In this document: one piece after another, positions 23,815 through 34,239 of the stretch
Layout: every line of letters begins with the position of its first letter
Numbering within the stretch: the stretch's first letter is position 1
DNA from: Medicago truncatula
Lineage: Eukaryota > Streptophyta > Magnoliopsida > Fabales > Fabaceae
Assembly (NCBI RefSeq): GCF_003473485.1
Contig: NC_053045.1
Coordinates: 46,294,494 to 46,358,493, forward strand
Reading direction: 5' to 3'
Length of the DNA stretch: 64,000 nucleotides
The notes under the pieces: generated by a model
Told to the model about the DNA's origin: nothing
The model's input: the letters and a program-made list of their open reading frames with translations, nothing else
The model's database searches: none
Translations under genes and position numbers: made by a program

Positions 23815-23932
23815 ACATAGTGGCTAGATTCACACACATTATGTATGAAGAAATGGAGAATTTGGGGTTCGAATCCTGACCTCTGCACAAATTATCCTTG
23901 ATAGCTACCAACTGAGCTACACTTACATGACA
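23815..23932 (+). mobile_element. tRNA-derived SINE (second family)
   Basis: Carries 'taacatagtggctagattca' and the B-box phrase GGGGTTCGAATCCTGAC, then 'agctaccaactgagctacac'. A sister copy with a perfect 15-bp target duplication is at 46561-46684. Here the boundaries are approximate. Confidence 0.65.
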
Positions 23933-24239
23933 TAAATAATAAAGTTAACTCAGTAAAATTATTCTATGTATATTCTTAAGTCATTTATTGGTAATTTTTA
24001 TTTTTGGTCTAGTAACTTTATTGGTAATTTTAATTAATGTAAGAAAAACCTCAAACTACACTATGATAAATGAGGGAGTACTATTTTTTTTTTTTGAAAA
24101 GGAATGAGGGAGTACTAAATTATTTATTGTCTTTTTTAAATGATAAATATTAGTATATTAGTTTTAAAGATTAGTTGAACTTTTGACCATCCGAGGATCA
24201 AAATCTAACAATTACGATGCATGAGGGTCAAAATGAAAT

Positions 24240-24540
24240 TCATCCTAGCAAATAGGCTCTAAAATAGCACAATGGATGCTAATTCAAAAGGCATACAACA
24301 TTTTCTTTTAATAATTGTATGATATTACCTCTATTATCTTTTTGGTAAATATGTTAATTGTATTTTTAAATCATATCTTTGTGAGCTTAGCTCAGTTGGT
24401 AAGGATAATGCATAATATATGCAAGGTATGAGGTTCGAATCCCAAACACCACAAAAAAAATCATGTTCTAAAATATTAAACGATGTAGGAGAAAGTCAGT
24501 ATTCAAGGTTGTTATATTTATTGATGTTGTATTTTCAAAA
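24240..24540. repeat. Module Z: degenerate copy of the 41.9-kb and 43.5-kb modules
   Basis: Phrases 'aatagcacaatggatgctaa' and 'ttctaaaatattaaacgatg ... tattcaag-gttgttat' match 43500-43640 and 41940-42010 in order. A SINE (24379-24460) is inserted in this copy only. Confidence 0.55.
24379..24460 (+). mobile_element. tRNA-derived SINE head with A-tail
   Basis: GTGAGCTTAGCTCAGTTGGT and GAGGTTCGAATCCCA are the A and B boxes of a tRNA-like Pol III promoter. An A-run ends the unit. Flanks AAATCATAT and AAATCATGT form a 9-bp near-perfect duplication. Same subfamily as 61444-61527. Confidence 0.8.
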
Positions 24541-24749
24541 AATAAAATAAAAAACGTTAAAAATTTATAAAATGAGCGATGTTATATGTGAGACCTGTTT
24601 AAGCATCTAAAATGAAGAGTTCCATTGTAAATACTCTAACCCTCCTCATATTTTCTTAAACACTTTGGATATTTTGTTCTAATCTTAAAAATTGCGCCCA
24701 TGATAAAACGAATAGTTGTTGGGCCTTAAAAATTAATTCAAAATATTAT

Positions 24750-25808
24750 GAGTATTACTTTTTCCATCCTATGTCATTCTCACGTACCCTGCGTTTTTGA
24801 TCAAAATGTCCTTGAAGTTTTCGAATTTCATAATCTGAATAGGTGTTTTCCTTTGTTATAGGGTGAAAAAATGAGTTGCGGATTTTTTCAAATTTTGTAA
24901 TCCGGAAACATAAAAAAATAGGGCACGTTACATGATTTTTTCGGATTACATAATCCGAACACCCCCTAAACACTACTCCCTCCGTTTCAAAATACATGTC
25001 CAAGTCAACCACTTCACATATGCCAATGCATAATTTTGACTGTTAATATCTTTAATTTTCTAAAGTAAAAAATTATAAAAATTTAATATTTTGAAAATAT
25101 TTGTCGACACAAATCAAACAACATCTTACATGCTAATATTTGTATTTATATATTAGTTAAAAAGTATGGTCAAAGTAAGTCAAGTGAATAGTGCACATTG
25201 CAAAAATTGGACATGTATTTTGAAACGGAGGGAGTATTTTTCAAGGGAAAAACAGTTCAAATTATATAATCTGAACTGTATCAGCACAAATTTTAAACAT
25301 GTTTGTAACATTGGATAGTCATTTTAGGTAAAAAAAATCATGTTTGTTCTTAGTCAAAAATCGGGTTTTCGAGCTACTTGATCGGAGTGCTCTAAAACTT
25401 CCCCAAAAAATTAGAAAAATTCAAGGACCATGACTCACGTAGAAGGGACTTCTTACAGGACTCCGCCCTTCAAAATCCAAAATTTCATCGTTTAGACCAT
25501 TTTTCATATTCTCATAAAAATCCGAAAAAAAATTCATTAGTTTTATTTGATTTTTATATTTTTATGATTTTATTTGAAGGGTTTTTAGCATTTTTTTACT
25601 TAGTTTTTTTTGTTGATTTTAAAAGGAAAACTCAAAACTGTTGAAATGTAAGAGAGTCTGATGGCTGCTTATACATAAGAATTGTCCTGATTTTAGAATC
25701 CGAATTGTGAAACATGAATTCGGATTATAAAATCTGAACTGCACAAGGGTATTTTTGAAAAATTTACAAGGTGCAGGAGAAGGCCATAGTGTAAGAAAAG
25801 TAATACTC
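24750..25808. mobile_element. Mutator-like MITE with nested Stowaway
   Basis: Both ends read inward GAGTATTACTTTT and remain matched for roughly 100 bases, including the motif 'ataatctgaa/aatccgaa'. A perfect 9-bp duplication AAATATTAT flanks it (24741-24749, 25809-25817), the usual Mutator target size. A complete Stowaway sits at 24976-25234, so the MULE is older. No transposase frame is present; the minus-strand frame 24755-25012 runs across the nested element. Confidence 0.88.
24976..25234. mobile_element. Stowaway MITE nested in a MULE (259 bp)
   Basis: Perfect 20-plus-base termini beginning CTCCCTCCGTTTCAAAATAC, flanked by TA (24974-24975, 25235-25236). The outer TIR sequence is interrupted by it. 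Confidence 0.92.
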
Positions 25809-25871
25809 AAATATTATTATTTCACAAAATGAAGCACCAAAAATTAAAATTTTGGGCCCTAAAAAAATCTA

Positions 25872-27462
25872 GGCTTAATACATCCTCCTGTCCTTTAACT
25901 TATTTTATTTTCTCAGTTTGGTCCCTTAACTATTAAGTGTGTCAATTTGGTCCCATAAATCTTATGTCGTTTACTATTTCGGTCCTCTCCGTTAGTATTT
26001 TAATGTTTAGATTTTTTAATATGATTTCAACCGTTTGATTGCAGGTCCATTGTATACAACACTGACCCATCAACACCTAATCTTTTTTGTTCTTCTTCAT
26101 CTTCTTCAAAATACATAAAAAAATGGAGAAAAAAAAAACCCAGAAAAAACCTTAAATAACTTTATATCCAAATAAAGAAAATCAATTTACCACCCACCTC
26201 CACCCTTTCATTTCTCTCATATATGCAACGACTTATTTTTATTGCATTCTAAAGTTAAAAAAAAAAAAAAAATCATTAATATCATATATGGAGAGAAAAA
26301 CGCAGAAAAATGCTGCTCAAACCTAGAAAGAGATGAAAAAAAAAAAAAAAAAAAAAGACCTTAAACATCTTGCTGCTCAAACCCAGTTTCAATTATCTAA
26401 ATGCTTTTTTCATCTGGAACCCAAAATCAAACCCTTAAACATTATATTGCAGAAAAATGATATTGTGAGAAATAATAATTTTGAATTCTGAGAAATCAAG
26501 AAATGGATCTGAGAAATTGTGAGAAATGGGAATTTCAAATTCTAAAAACGCAACTCAGTGATGATGAAATTAATGGCGAAATTGATAGAAGAAAACGCAG
26601 GTCACAACAAACACGACAGCAAAATCGTGACGGAGGGAGGTCGAAATCGCGAATCCAAACGAGAAGAGGAATGAAATTGAGAAATCAAATTGATGATGAA
26701 TGAAGGTCGAAATCGAACATGAAGAATGGAGTTGAAACCCTAAAATCTCATTCTCCCCCTTTCTCTATCGTGTTATGTCTTAATCTCTTTTCTTTTCTCT
26801 TTAATTTCTCAGTCATGTTCTCTCTTTTCTTTTCTTTTTAATTTCAAATTAAACAAAAATTTTAATAATAATACTAATAATATTATAATAATAGTTTTAA
26901 TTTCTAATAATAATGATTATATGTTGTTGGGCTAATTTTGATGAATATAAACATAATTTCAGTTTTTAATTTTGGATTTTTTGTTTGAAGATAGTAGATT
27001 GTGATATGAAGATGAAGAAGAATATTTAGGAACAAGGATGTTGATGATGATAGATGAAGATGACGATGATTGTGTGATTATTAAATAATAGGTTTAATTA
27101 GTATTTTTGGGATTTTCTGGAGTTTATTGATGAAGTTGTTGTTGAAGATGACGAGGGAAGAAGAAGATGAATGGATTAACTTAGGTGTTAGTGGTTCATA
27201 GTAAAGTACAATAGACCCTACATGATTTAACAGCTATTTTTTAAAGAAAAAATCAAATGGTTAAAATAAAAAAATTTAGTAAGGCATATGGTGGACCACC
27301 TATAAATATGGTTCATCTTAAACGTTTAATGTTAAAAACTAACGGAGATGACTAAAACAGTAAACGGCAGAAGACTTATGAGACCAAATTGACACACTTA
27401 ATAATTAAGGAATTAAACTGAGAAAATAAAATAAGTTAAGTAACCGTGGGATATATTAAACC
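25872..27462. mobile_element. Mutator-like element in the MADS-1 promoter (1591 bp)
   Basis: Left end GGCTTAATACATCC and right end, inverted, GGTTTAATATATCC extend as about 140-bp TIRs sharing 'ttattttattttctcagttt', 'gtgtgtcaatttggtc' and 'tccgttagt'. A perfect 9-bp duplication AAAAATCTA flanks it (25863-25871, 27463-27471). The interior has an open frame at 26503-26703 rich in Arg/Gln, with no transposase motif. Its right end lies 77 bases before the MADS-1 TATA-like box. Confidence 0.88.
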
Positions 27463-27539
27463 AAAAATCTATAATTTGTTGCTGGACCCTATGTTGTTTG
27501 TTTGCTTGCATAAGCCGATAGACAACCCTAACCCTCCTC

Positions 27540-27547
27540 TTTAAATA
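27540..27547 (+). promoter_or_regulatory. TATA-like box of MADS-1
   Basis: TTTAAATA followed by CG, 56 bases before the ATG. The second MADS gene has TATAAATACG at the same distance, and the leader sequence between is also similar, including GTGAATCATGGG. Confidence 0.6.
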
Positions 27548-27595
27548 CGATCCTATCTCTTCCTCAGTTTATACCAAGAACAAAGTTTGTGAATC

Positions 27596-28072
27596 ATGGG
27601 TCGTAAAAAAATAGAGATAGAATTAGTGGATAACAAGAAGGCTAGGAATGTCACATTTTCAAAGAGAAGAAGTGGTCTTTTTAAGAAAGCAAGTGATTTA
27701 TCAATTCTTTGTAATGCTAGAGTTGGTATAGTTGGATTTACCCCTGGTGGTAAACCATTTGCTTTTGGTTCTCCAACTTTCGAAGCTGTGACTAATGTGT
27801 ACCTTCATGGAGAAGAAGGTGAATCATCAAGAAAAAATGTTAAGCCTTCTCGAAACCAAAACATCAACAAGCTCAACAAAGAACTGAGTGATTTGACCGA
27901 AGAGTTGGAGGAAGTTGACAAAGGTAAAGCCTCTATGGTACCTACTGATCTTGACTTAGAAGAACTTCTAAAAGTGAAGACATCACTGAAAGATCTCCAT
28001 GGTAACATTGAGGCAGCATCATCTTTGCTTCTCCTTGCAAAGAACCCTGTACACATCATTGATTTAGATTGA
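27596..28072 (+). CDS. Type I (M-alpha) MADS-box protein 1 (158 aa)
   Basis: Intronless. Residues 1-60 are a MADS domain: MGRKKIEIELVDNKKARNVT, then FSKRRSGLFKKASDLSILCN and ARVGIVGFTPGGKPFAFGSP. The F-x-FGSP signature after the box is typical of plant M-alpha proteins (AGL62 class), which act as DNA-binding dimer partners in gametophyte and endosperm. The rest, to residue 158, is a helical Leu-rich stretch with acidic residues, shorter than the AGL62 tail. It is clearly paralogous to 43947-44483. The two align to the C-terminus, where this copy has TGA against TGT in the other; the frame then stays open and similar to a TAA at 28112-28114. A MULE lies immediately upstream. Specific role unknown. 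Confidence 0.9.
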   Translation: MGRKKIEIELVDNKKARNVTFSKRRSGLFKKASDLSILCNARVGIVGFTPGGKPFAFGSPTFEAVTNVYLHGEEGESSRKNVKPSRNQNINKLNKELSDLTEELEEVDKGKASMVPTDLDLEELLKVKTSLKDLHGNIEAASSLLLLAKNPVHIIDLD

Positions 28073-28114
28073 AAAAGAAAGGGAAAATCCAATGTTATGG
28101 AAACTAATTATTAA

Positions 28115-30579
28115 TTGGAGATTGTTTGTTGTTCAATTTTATAAATCTACAGTGAATAACTGGAATTTGTTTTTCTTCCGTCTAAAATTTAGGAATTTGA
28201 CATCATCAGTCCTAATAAAAATATAATGAAATCATCTTTCGATAATAATTTTATCTCTCTCTTCTTCTTCTTTTTCAGTTTTAGTTCATAATAATTTTAT
28301 CTCTCTCTTCTTTTTCTTTTCCCAGTTTTAGTCCTGTAATCATAAAAGGTGATATGTATTTGGTCTGAATTCCGACTAAATTCATTTGACCATTTACACA
28401 TATTTAGGACAAAGTGAGTAAACTTTTATTATTTAAAAGTTGTAACAAACAATTTGAAAGTTATTTACATGTAGTTGATCGAACGAATGGAAAGAAATTT
28501 ATACGCCTTAAATAAGTGGTTAGAGGTTTGACAACTTCCTCCTGTGTATGGAGAAAAATCATTGAGCACAAAAAACTTTTCTTGTGTTCCCGGCATAACT
28601 TTTTAGGGAGAAAGATTATCTTGCTAAATTTTAGTTGTTCAAATAACGTTACTTTATTATTATTTTAAGATGTGACAACAAACAATTTAAAAGTTAATGA
28701 GATGTAGTTGAAGGAACTAATGATAAGGAATTCAAGCACCTTAAAAAATGGTCAATTTTTTTTAAGTAAAAACTAGTTAAAGTTTTGACTACTCTCTCGT
28801 GTATCAAAAAATCATGGAAACTTGTCTTGTATTCTCAACATTGTTTTTTGGGAAAAAAAAATCATCGTTTTTTTTTCTTTCCCTTTTTCTTCGTATTAAC
28901 TCTATATGATCTTAAATAAAATAAAAAGTAATATGCATTTGGTCTAAGTTCCGACCAAAAACATTTGAATAATCCTTCCTATCCATTTACATCAGTTTCA
29001 AAGTATCCATAGTTTTTTTTTTTTTTTTGGTTTAAAAGTATCCATTAGCTTTACTTCATGTAAGTTTACTAAAACACAGTTAATGATTTTATTAAAATCA
29101 ATCGGTTACATTTGTTAGTTTATATCTTATTGTTATGCATGCTATAAGAAAGAAATCACTAACCACTTATGCATCTTCTCCCACATTGTGACTCCATTTT
29201 CAATTTGTGACAATTTATGTTAAACCAAAAACTATTCCTGTATTGTGAATTACTTTAGCCGTTCAAATTTAATTGTTTGCACGTGCATTAGCTTTGTTGT
29301 ACACCCGTGCTAGTTTCTTAACATATGTAGTTGATTCTTGCTTCTCATGATTATTATAATGTTCAAACTTATAGTGAGTACATTGTTATCATGAATAATG
29401 TTATTTTGATAACTTTTCGGTTGTCATAAAATGTATACTATTTGATTTTTATTTACCTTTTTCTTTCTCCTCAAATCACATCAATAGTTGTTTAAATATC
29501 AACACTCTAATATTATTTTAAGAAGTCGTAATCCACTTGAGTTAGTCTGGTGATATTGGTTTGAGATATGGGAGTGTACTCCATCTTAAAGTTTTAAGTT
29601 CGATACTTTCCAGTATCAATTTGGATGGGTTAGTTTAATTTCTTAAAAAACAGTTTGAAAGCTAGTGACATATAGCTGATGAAAAGAATGACGAGGAATT
29701 CAGACACCTTAAAAAAGTAGTTAGAGGTTTGAATACTACCCCTCATGAGTATGGAGAAAAATCATCAAGCATATAGCTGATGGAAAGAATGGTGAGGAAT
29801 TTAGACACCTTAAATAAGTAGTTAGAGGTTTGAATATACACTACCCCTCCTGAGTATGGAGAAAAATCATCAAGCGGGGAAAACTTGTCTTGTGTCCACA
29901 ACATAATTTTTGGCATATCACATGACATTCTCATCATTTAGGTAAGAGTGATGTGTTGTTAGATATCATTCACAATTTATAATTTTATACAAGTGATTCG
30001 ATATTATTACCAATGTTACGAAAACCCACAAAGTCGCACACATAAAGACTGATGGATAGGAGATTGAATAAAATATTGTGTGTGGTTATTTTTTCTTAAT
30101 AAAATGTAAGAAATAATAAAATAAATTTAATAAGGTTAAAAACAGAAGTAAATGTAAAAAAAAATATAAGTTATAAACGTTACTTGAATTAGCATCTTAG
30201 AAAAAACTACATGTTGGTGAAAAAAACTTTTTACCAAACAAGCATCATTATATCAAAACAAGCTCATAATTAGTTGAATAAATTATAACTCAGCTTATTT
30301 GTGTTACCAACATAACAACGAAAATATTGTAACATAAATACAATTGATTTGGTTAGTTGGTTATGAGTTCCATCGTAAATATTTATCTGCAATGAATTCC
30401 ATATGTAGGAATTAACATATATTTCCTTCTCTTTTTCTTATTTTGGCTAAATTCAATCTATTAATGACAGATCACAGTGAAGTGAATCTACAATGTAGCA
30501 TTCATACGAGCCATAATCATGCAACCCACTTAACATACTCTTTAGCCCACATTGATATTGATGGTTGGTATGATTAATC
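28115..30579. repeat. Intergenic region with a recurring ~120-bp unit
   Basis: Directly after MADS-1 is a ~64-bp tandem duplication of 'attttatctctctcttctt' (about 28248 and 28312). A unit with 'gtagttga', 'caccttaaa', 'gttagaggtttga', 'gtatggagaaaaatcat' and 'aaacttgtcttgtgtt' recurs at about 28465-28620, 28700-28860 and, tandemly doubled, 29660-29910. Also repeated is 'tttggtctgaattccgac' (28359) against 'tttggtctaagttccgac' (28938). No coding gene is seen. Confidence 0.55.
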
Positions 30580-31184
30580 TTGCGTCATTAATCTTTCAAA
30601 CAGAAATGTTTACAAGGAACTCACTTGAGACAATGTTGTCTTCAGTAAGATCTGCTAATAATGGTTGGTATGATTGTGGATTACACTTTTTGCTTCAATT
30701 CTTGTTGTGATAGCAAATGCAATTGTAGGTGTTGTTTGGTGGGTATGATAATTGTCATGTGTTTTATTTGACATAATGGATATTTTGTTGCTTCACATGA
30801 CAAATGTTAAAACTCTTTCAAGGTAAAGTATCATTTTCAAGTTTGTTATATATATCAAGAATTGTCCTTGTTGTGAAGACGTTTTATATCGTGCTTCCAC
30901 CGTGTGGCCATTAGGCCACTTATCTAATAATGTAAATTACTTTGAATTATGTTGGCTAGGGCAAGGGAATAATTCATCCAAAACCTATCCTCTTTGATTC
31001 AAGACTTTTCATGATCAACCAATTTTCTTTAGTTTTGCACCCTTAAATATATACAAACTTAGGATAAGAAACTAGAAATAAATACTAAATCGGTTTTGAA
31101 TGAAATGAACATAATTGAAATTACAAAACCTGTGATTGCATTGAATAGGAGGAAGTTAGAAAAATGGTACAAATTGTAGATAAA

Positions 31185-31406
31185 TCAGAAGCTGCAACCA
31201 CAACAAAGGTAAAAGAAGCAGAGGGTGAGAACAAGAACAACAGCCTCAAAGGCAGAGACAACCTTAAAAACAACATCTTCCATGAATGAAACAGGCAAAG
31301 TAAGTGTGTTCCACTTGAATGATGATGATTTCCACAAAAACTTCAACCTCAATGCTTCCTTCTTCAGTCTCTTCAACAACGATCTTTTCTTCCCAACAAT
31401 TGACAT
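31185..31406 (-). CDS. Small single-pass membrane protein, copy 2 (73 aa)
   Basis: Intronless paralog of 21300-21524. It keeps the basic N-terminal half (GKKRSLLKRLKKEALRLKF), the motif PVSFMEDVVFKVVSAFEAVV and the entire hydrophobic Cys-rich tail ending CCGCSF. One serine/glycine codon is missing after the SSS run. TATA box at 31481-31487 on the minus strand. The tail is unchanged between copies while the mid region varies, consistent with constraint on the membrane anchor. Function unknown. Confidence 0.75.
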   Translation of the reverse strand: MSIVGKKRSLLKRLKKEALRLKFLWKSSSFKWNTLTLPVSFMEDVVFKVVSAFEAVVLVLTLCFFYLCCGCSF

Positions 31407-31480
31407 TACGTTTTTTCCTTTGATTAATTACTCAAATAATCAACTTTGCTTTGTGTTTGCAACTAAGAGATGGGTTGGGG

Positions 31481-31487
31481 TTTATAT
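31481..31487 (-). promoter_or_regulatory. TATA box of membrane-protein gene copy 2
   Basis: Minus-strand TTAATATAAACC upstream of the ATG at 31406; about 75 bases of leader. Confidence 0.45.
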
Positions 31488-31560
31488 TAAGGAGAAAAGG
31501 AAGGTTCCACGTTGGCTTTTCTTAGTACTCAAGGTTTTTTTAATGGGATAGAGAAAAAGA

Positions 31561-32394
31561 AAATTAGGAATATAGTTGAAAAACAAGTGTTTTATTTATG
31601 AATAATAAATAATCCTCATAATATGGTCATGTTTGGTGGTTTGAACTTGATGGAGAAGTTTTAAACATTGAAGTAGTGGGATTGATTGGGATAGAGAGAG
31701 AGTCAAGTCGTGCGTGACGTGAGTTGAGTATACGCGTCTTATGAAATGGGAAATTTAGTAGTATGTGCCAACTGGATGGATTTCAGTATCTACTCGTGTC
31801 TGGTAAGTAAGACCCCTTCCTTCTAGTTTTCTATAAATTCAAAAAAATGCTAATAATTGTTGTGTATTGATCAAGATGTATGGTTCACAAAAGAAGCTAG
31901 AATTCATCTTTAAAAAGATGAATTTTTAACTAATAGATTATTTGACAAAAAAAAAAAACAGTTTTTTTCAATGTAAAACTTTAACTTTTATTTTCTTTAA
32001 CTAGTATATCGTATCACCAGTTAACCTCCCTAAGAACTCAAAATTAAAATTAACATTCCTTTTTTTTTATGTTAACATTCTTTTCTCTAACTGAACCAAA
32101 AAAACTACTAAAAATAAACGTTATTCATCGATTAAATTTGGTAGAGTAAATTGATAACAAATAAATTCAAAGCCACTAAAAAATAAAATAAAACAAAATC
32201 ACAACATAGAGGTTAATAAATATGACTATATTCAAGTGTGCAGAATACTTATGTCTCCACCTATAATGTTGAGAATGTCAAAGTCAATAATTTGATTTGC
32301 ACCGTATCAAAATCAATCTTTCAATTTAAATAAAATGAGCATTGCATCAAGATCGAAAAAGAAGGGAAAAAAAACAGCACTAAAACAAGAAACC
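31561..32394. other. Intergenic stretch, no gene
   Basis: AT-rich. A short purine run 'gggatagagagagagtcaag' is near 31690. Nothing else is recognised. Confidence 0.4.
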
Positions 32395-33029
32395 TTAAAA
32401 AGCAACTAAGGTGAAAAAATCACAACAAATATACATGAAAATCACTTATTTAACTAAAAGATAAAGAAGAAAACAATTTTAAAGGATTGTTCATGTGAAA
32501 GTTGAGCTTAAACCACCTCTCTCCGAACTCATTATATTTCTTCACGTACGTAACGTAATACGAATCGTTTGAGTTATCTTGCAGGAGTCTGTTACTTGTG
32601 AGTTTTCTCTTCAAGGGTCTTATAATATTTTTACGGGGTTATAGGGTGGCAACCTGCCATGCCACCAAATCTTTTTCGTTTGTTTTCAGTGTTCGCCTCT
32701 TTTGGAGGATAAAGTTTAGTTCTGCTCCAGAAAATGGTTCTTCAGAAAGTCTTATATGATTTCTCATGTAACCATGTTCCTTGCATGAATGAGTAGTATA
32801 GCCTTCCTTTTGTTTTAGGCAGATAGGGTGTGGATTCTCCTTCATTTTTTGCTCAGTGTTCTTTAATCTCATGTTTGATCTCTTCTCTTGTTTTGTTTAT
32901 GTGTATTTTCTTATTTGCCTCCTGCAGAGGTTTTCTAATGTTTTATATTTGGTTTTTCTGTATTGAATCGACCATTACACTTCGCTTGTTGTCGTTAGGG
33001 GTGTATCCACCATATGGCATGGTGTGGCT
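32395..33029. repeat. Dispersed repeat, possibly LINE 3' region
   Basis: 32400-32530 ('gaaaatcacttatttaacta', then 'ccacctctct') recurs at 39755-39860 and in reverse at 42810-42890. The following 500 bases are GC-richer and open in short frames on both strands (32639-32872 -, 32830-33075 +), without a clear domain. A non-LTR retrotransposon tail is possible but unproven. Confidence 0.4.
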
Positions 33030-33059
33030 TAGCCGCACCAGAATTTTACAAAAAAAATT

Positions 33060-33300
33060 GCAATTTCTTATTTAGCGACCGCAATTTTGATCTCTAAATT
33101 ATAAAAAATCGGTCGCTAATGTCGTTAAACATATTAGCGACCAATTTTTATACTTTAGTAACCCGATTTTTAAAGATCGAAATTTCGGTCACTAATTTAG
33201 TCATTAAACATTAAATTATAGTGACCGAAATTTCGGTCTTCAAAATATAAAATATTAAAAATCGATTGTATTTCGGTCGCTATTTGTTTAGCCACATTGT
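33060..33300. repeat. Repeat carrying 'TAGCGACC / GGTCGCTA' motifs
   Basis: Several inverted and direct copies of GGTCGCTAA-like motifs and 'gaccgaaatttcggtc', a perfect palindrome (about 33224-33239). Such sequence is common at ends of plant DNA transposons; boundaries here are lost. Confidence 0.5.
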
Positions 33301-33815
33301 TGATGCATTTTTGGATCCGTTCCTTGTTTGTCATATATTACATTTGTTATTTAAAAAAATATATATGTATTAGGAAAAATGAGTTTATATATAGAATGTC
33401 TAAGTAATGTAGAATTTTGAGTAATGATCTAGACTTGCCACCCCAGACAACTTTGAATGGATCTAATGGATTAGTGGTGGAGAATTGTGTTTGAGAAACC
33501 GTTAAAAAGCTACTACAACTTTATATTTTTTTCCTTAATAGTAACCAAAACATGATGGTATAGGGACCAGTTCCAGCAAGTTTTTATAAACACTTTCAGA
33601 TGGTATTTTTAAAGACAACATTAATTACAGAATTCAAAGATGTTTTTATCATGTGATGAAATTTACAAAGACTCGATGTTGTTTCAACAACATTATTTGT
33701 GGCTTGTCCTATAGAAGCCAATAGCAAAAGTATTTCCTCCAATATGAAAATTTATAAGCCGAAGGTTATTGAATTGTGCATTGTGGAACCTGCCATTCAA
33801 TTGAGTTTGTTTTGT

Positions 33816-33842
33816 TATATATATATATATATATATATATAT
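33816..33842. repeat. (TA)n microsatellite, left of foldback element
   Basis: 27 bases of alternating TA directly abut the foldback element. Confidence 0.95.
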
Positions 33843-34222
33843 GGGTTTGCTAGGATACACCTACTAGTTTTTATGTTGGAGTGTTTTAGTAAAAATATAA
33901 CTAAAAAGTTGTTAAATACACCTTAAGGTGAATGTTGTTAAAACACACCTTCTAAAAAAGTTTTTATGTTGGAGTGTTTTAGCAAAGATATAACTGAAAA
34001 GTTGTTAAATACACCTTAAGGTGAATGTTGTTAAAACACACATTTTAAAAAATAAGTGGGTGTATGTTAGCAACTCCTATAGGCATTTGCTAGAACACAC
34101 CCATTTATTTTTTAGAATGTGTGTTTTAGCAAGTTATAACTAAAAAGTAGTTAAATGCAACTTAAGGTGTAGCTTGCTAAAACACTCCCACATAAAAACT
34201 CGTGGGTGTGTTCTAGCAAATC
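33843..34222. mobile_element. Foldback MITE seated in a TA microsatellite
   Basis: The left end GGTTTGCTAGGATACACC and the inverted right end GATTTGCTAGAACACACCC are matched, then both continue into AGTTTTTATG. Inside are a direct ~92-bp duplication (33867 and 33959) and a third inverted-type unit (34113-34199), each built around CACCTTAAGGTG and 'ttataact'. TA repeats lie on both sides (33816-33842 and 34223-34239). Confidence 0.75.
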
Positions 34223-34239
34223 ATATATATATATATATA

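Larger units (their letters stand above)
30580..31560. repeat. Duplicated block D2 (paralog of 20590-21600)
   Basis: Same order of phrases as D1, ending with the second membrane-protein gene. It lacks the GA-repeat (gagagagagagaaagg) that D1 has at about 21278. Confidence 0.85.

Noticed and set aside
26503..26703. Arg/Gln-rich frame inside the MULE
   Set aside because: No transposase or captured-gene motif; short and bounded by low-complexity sequence.
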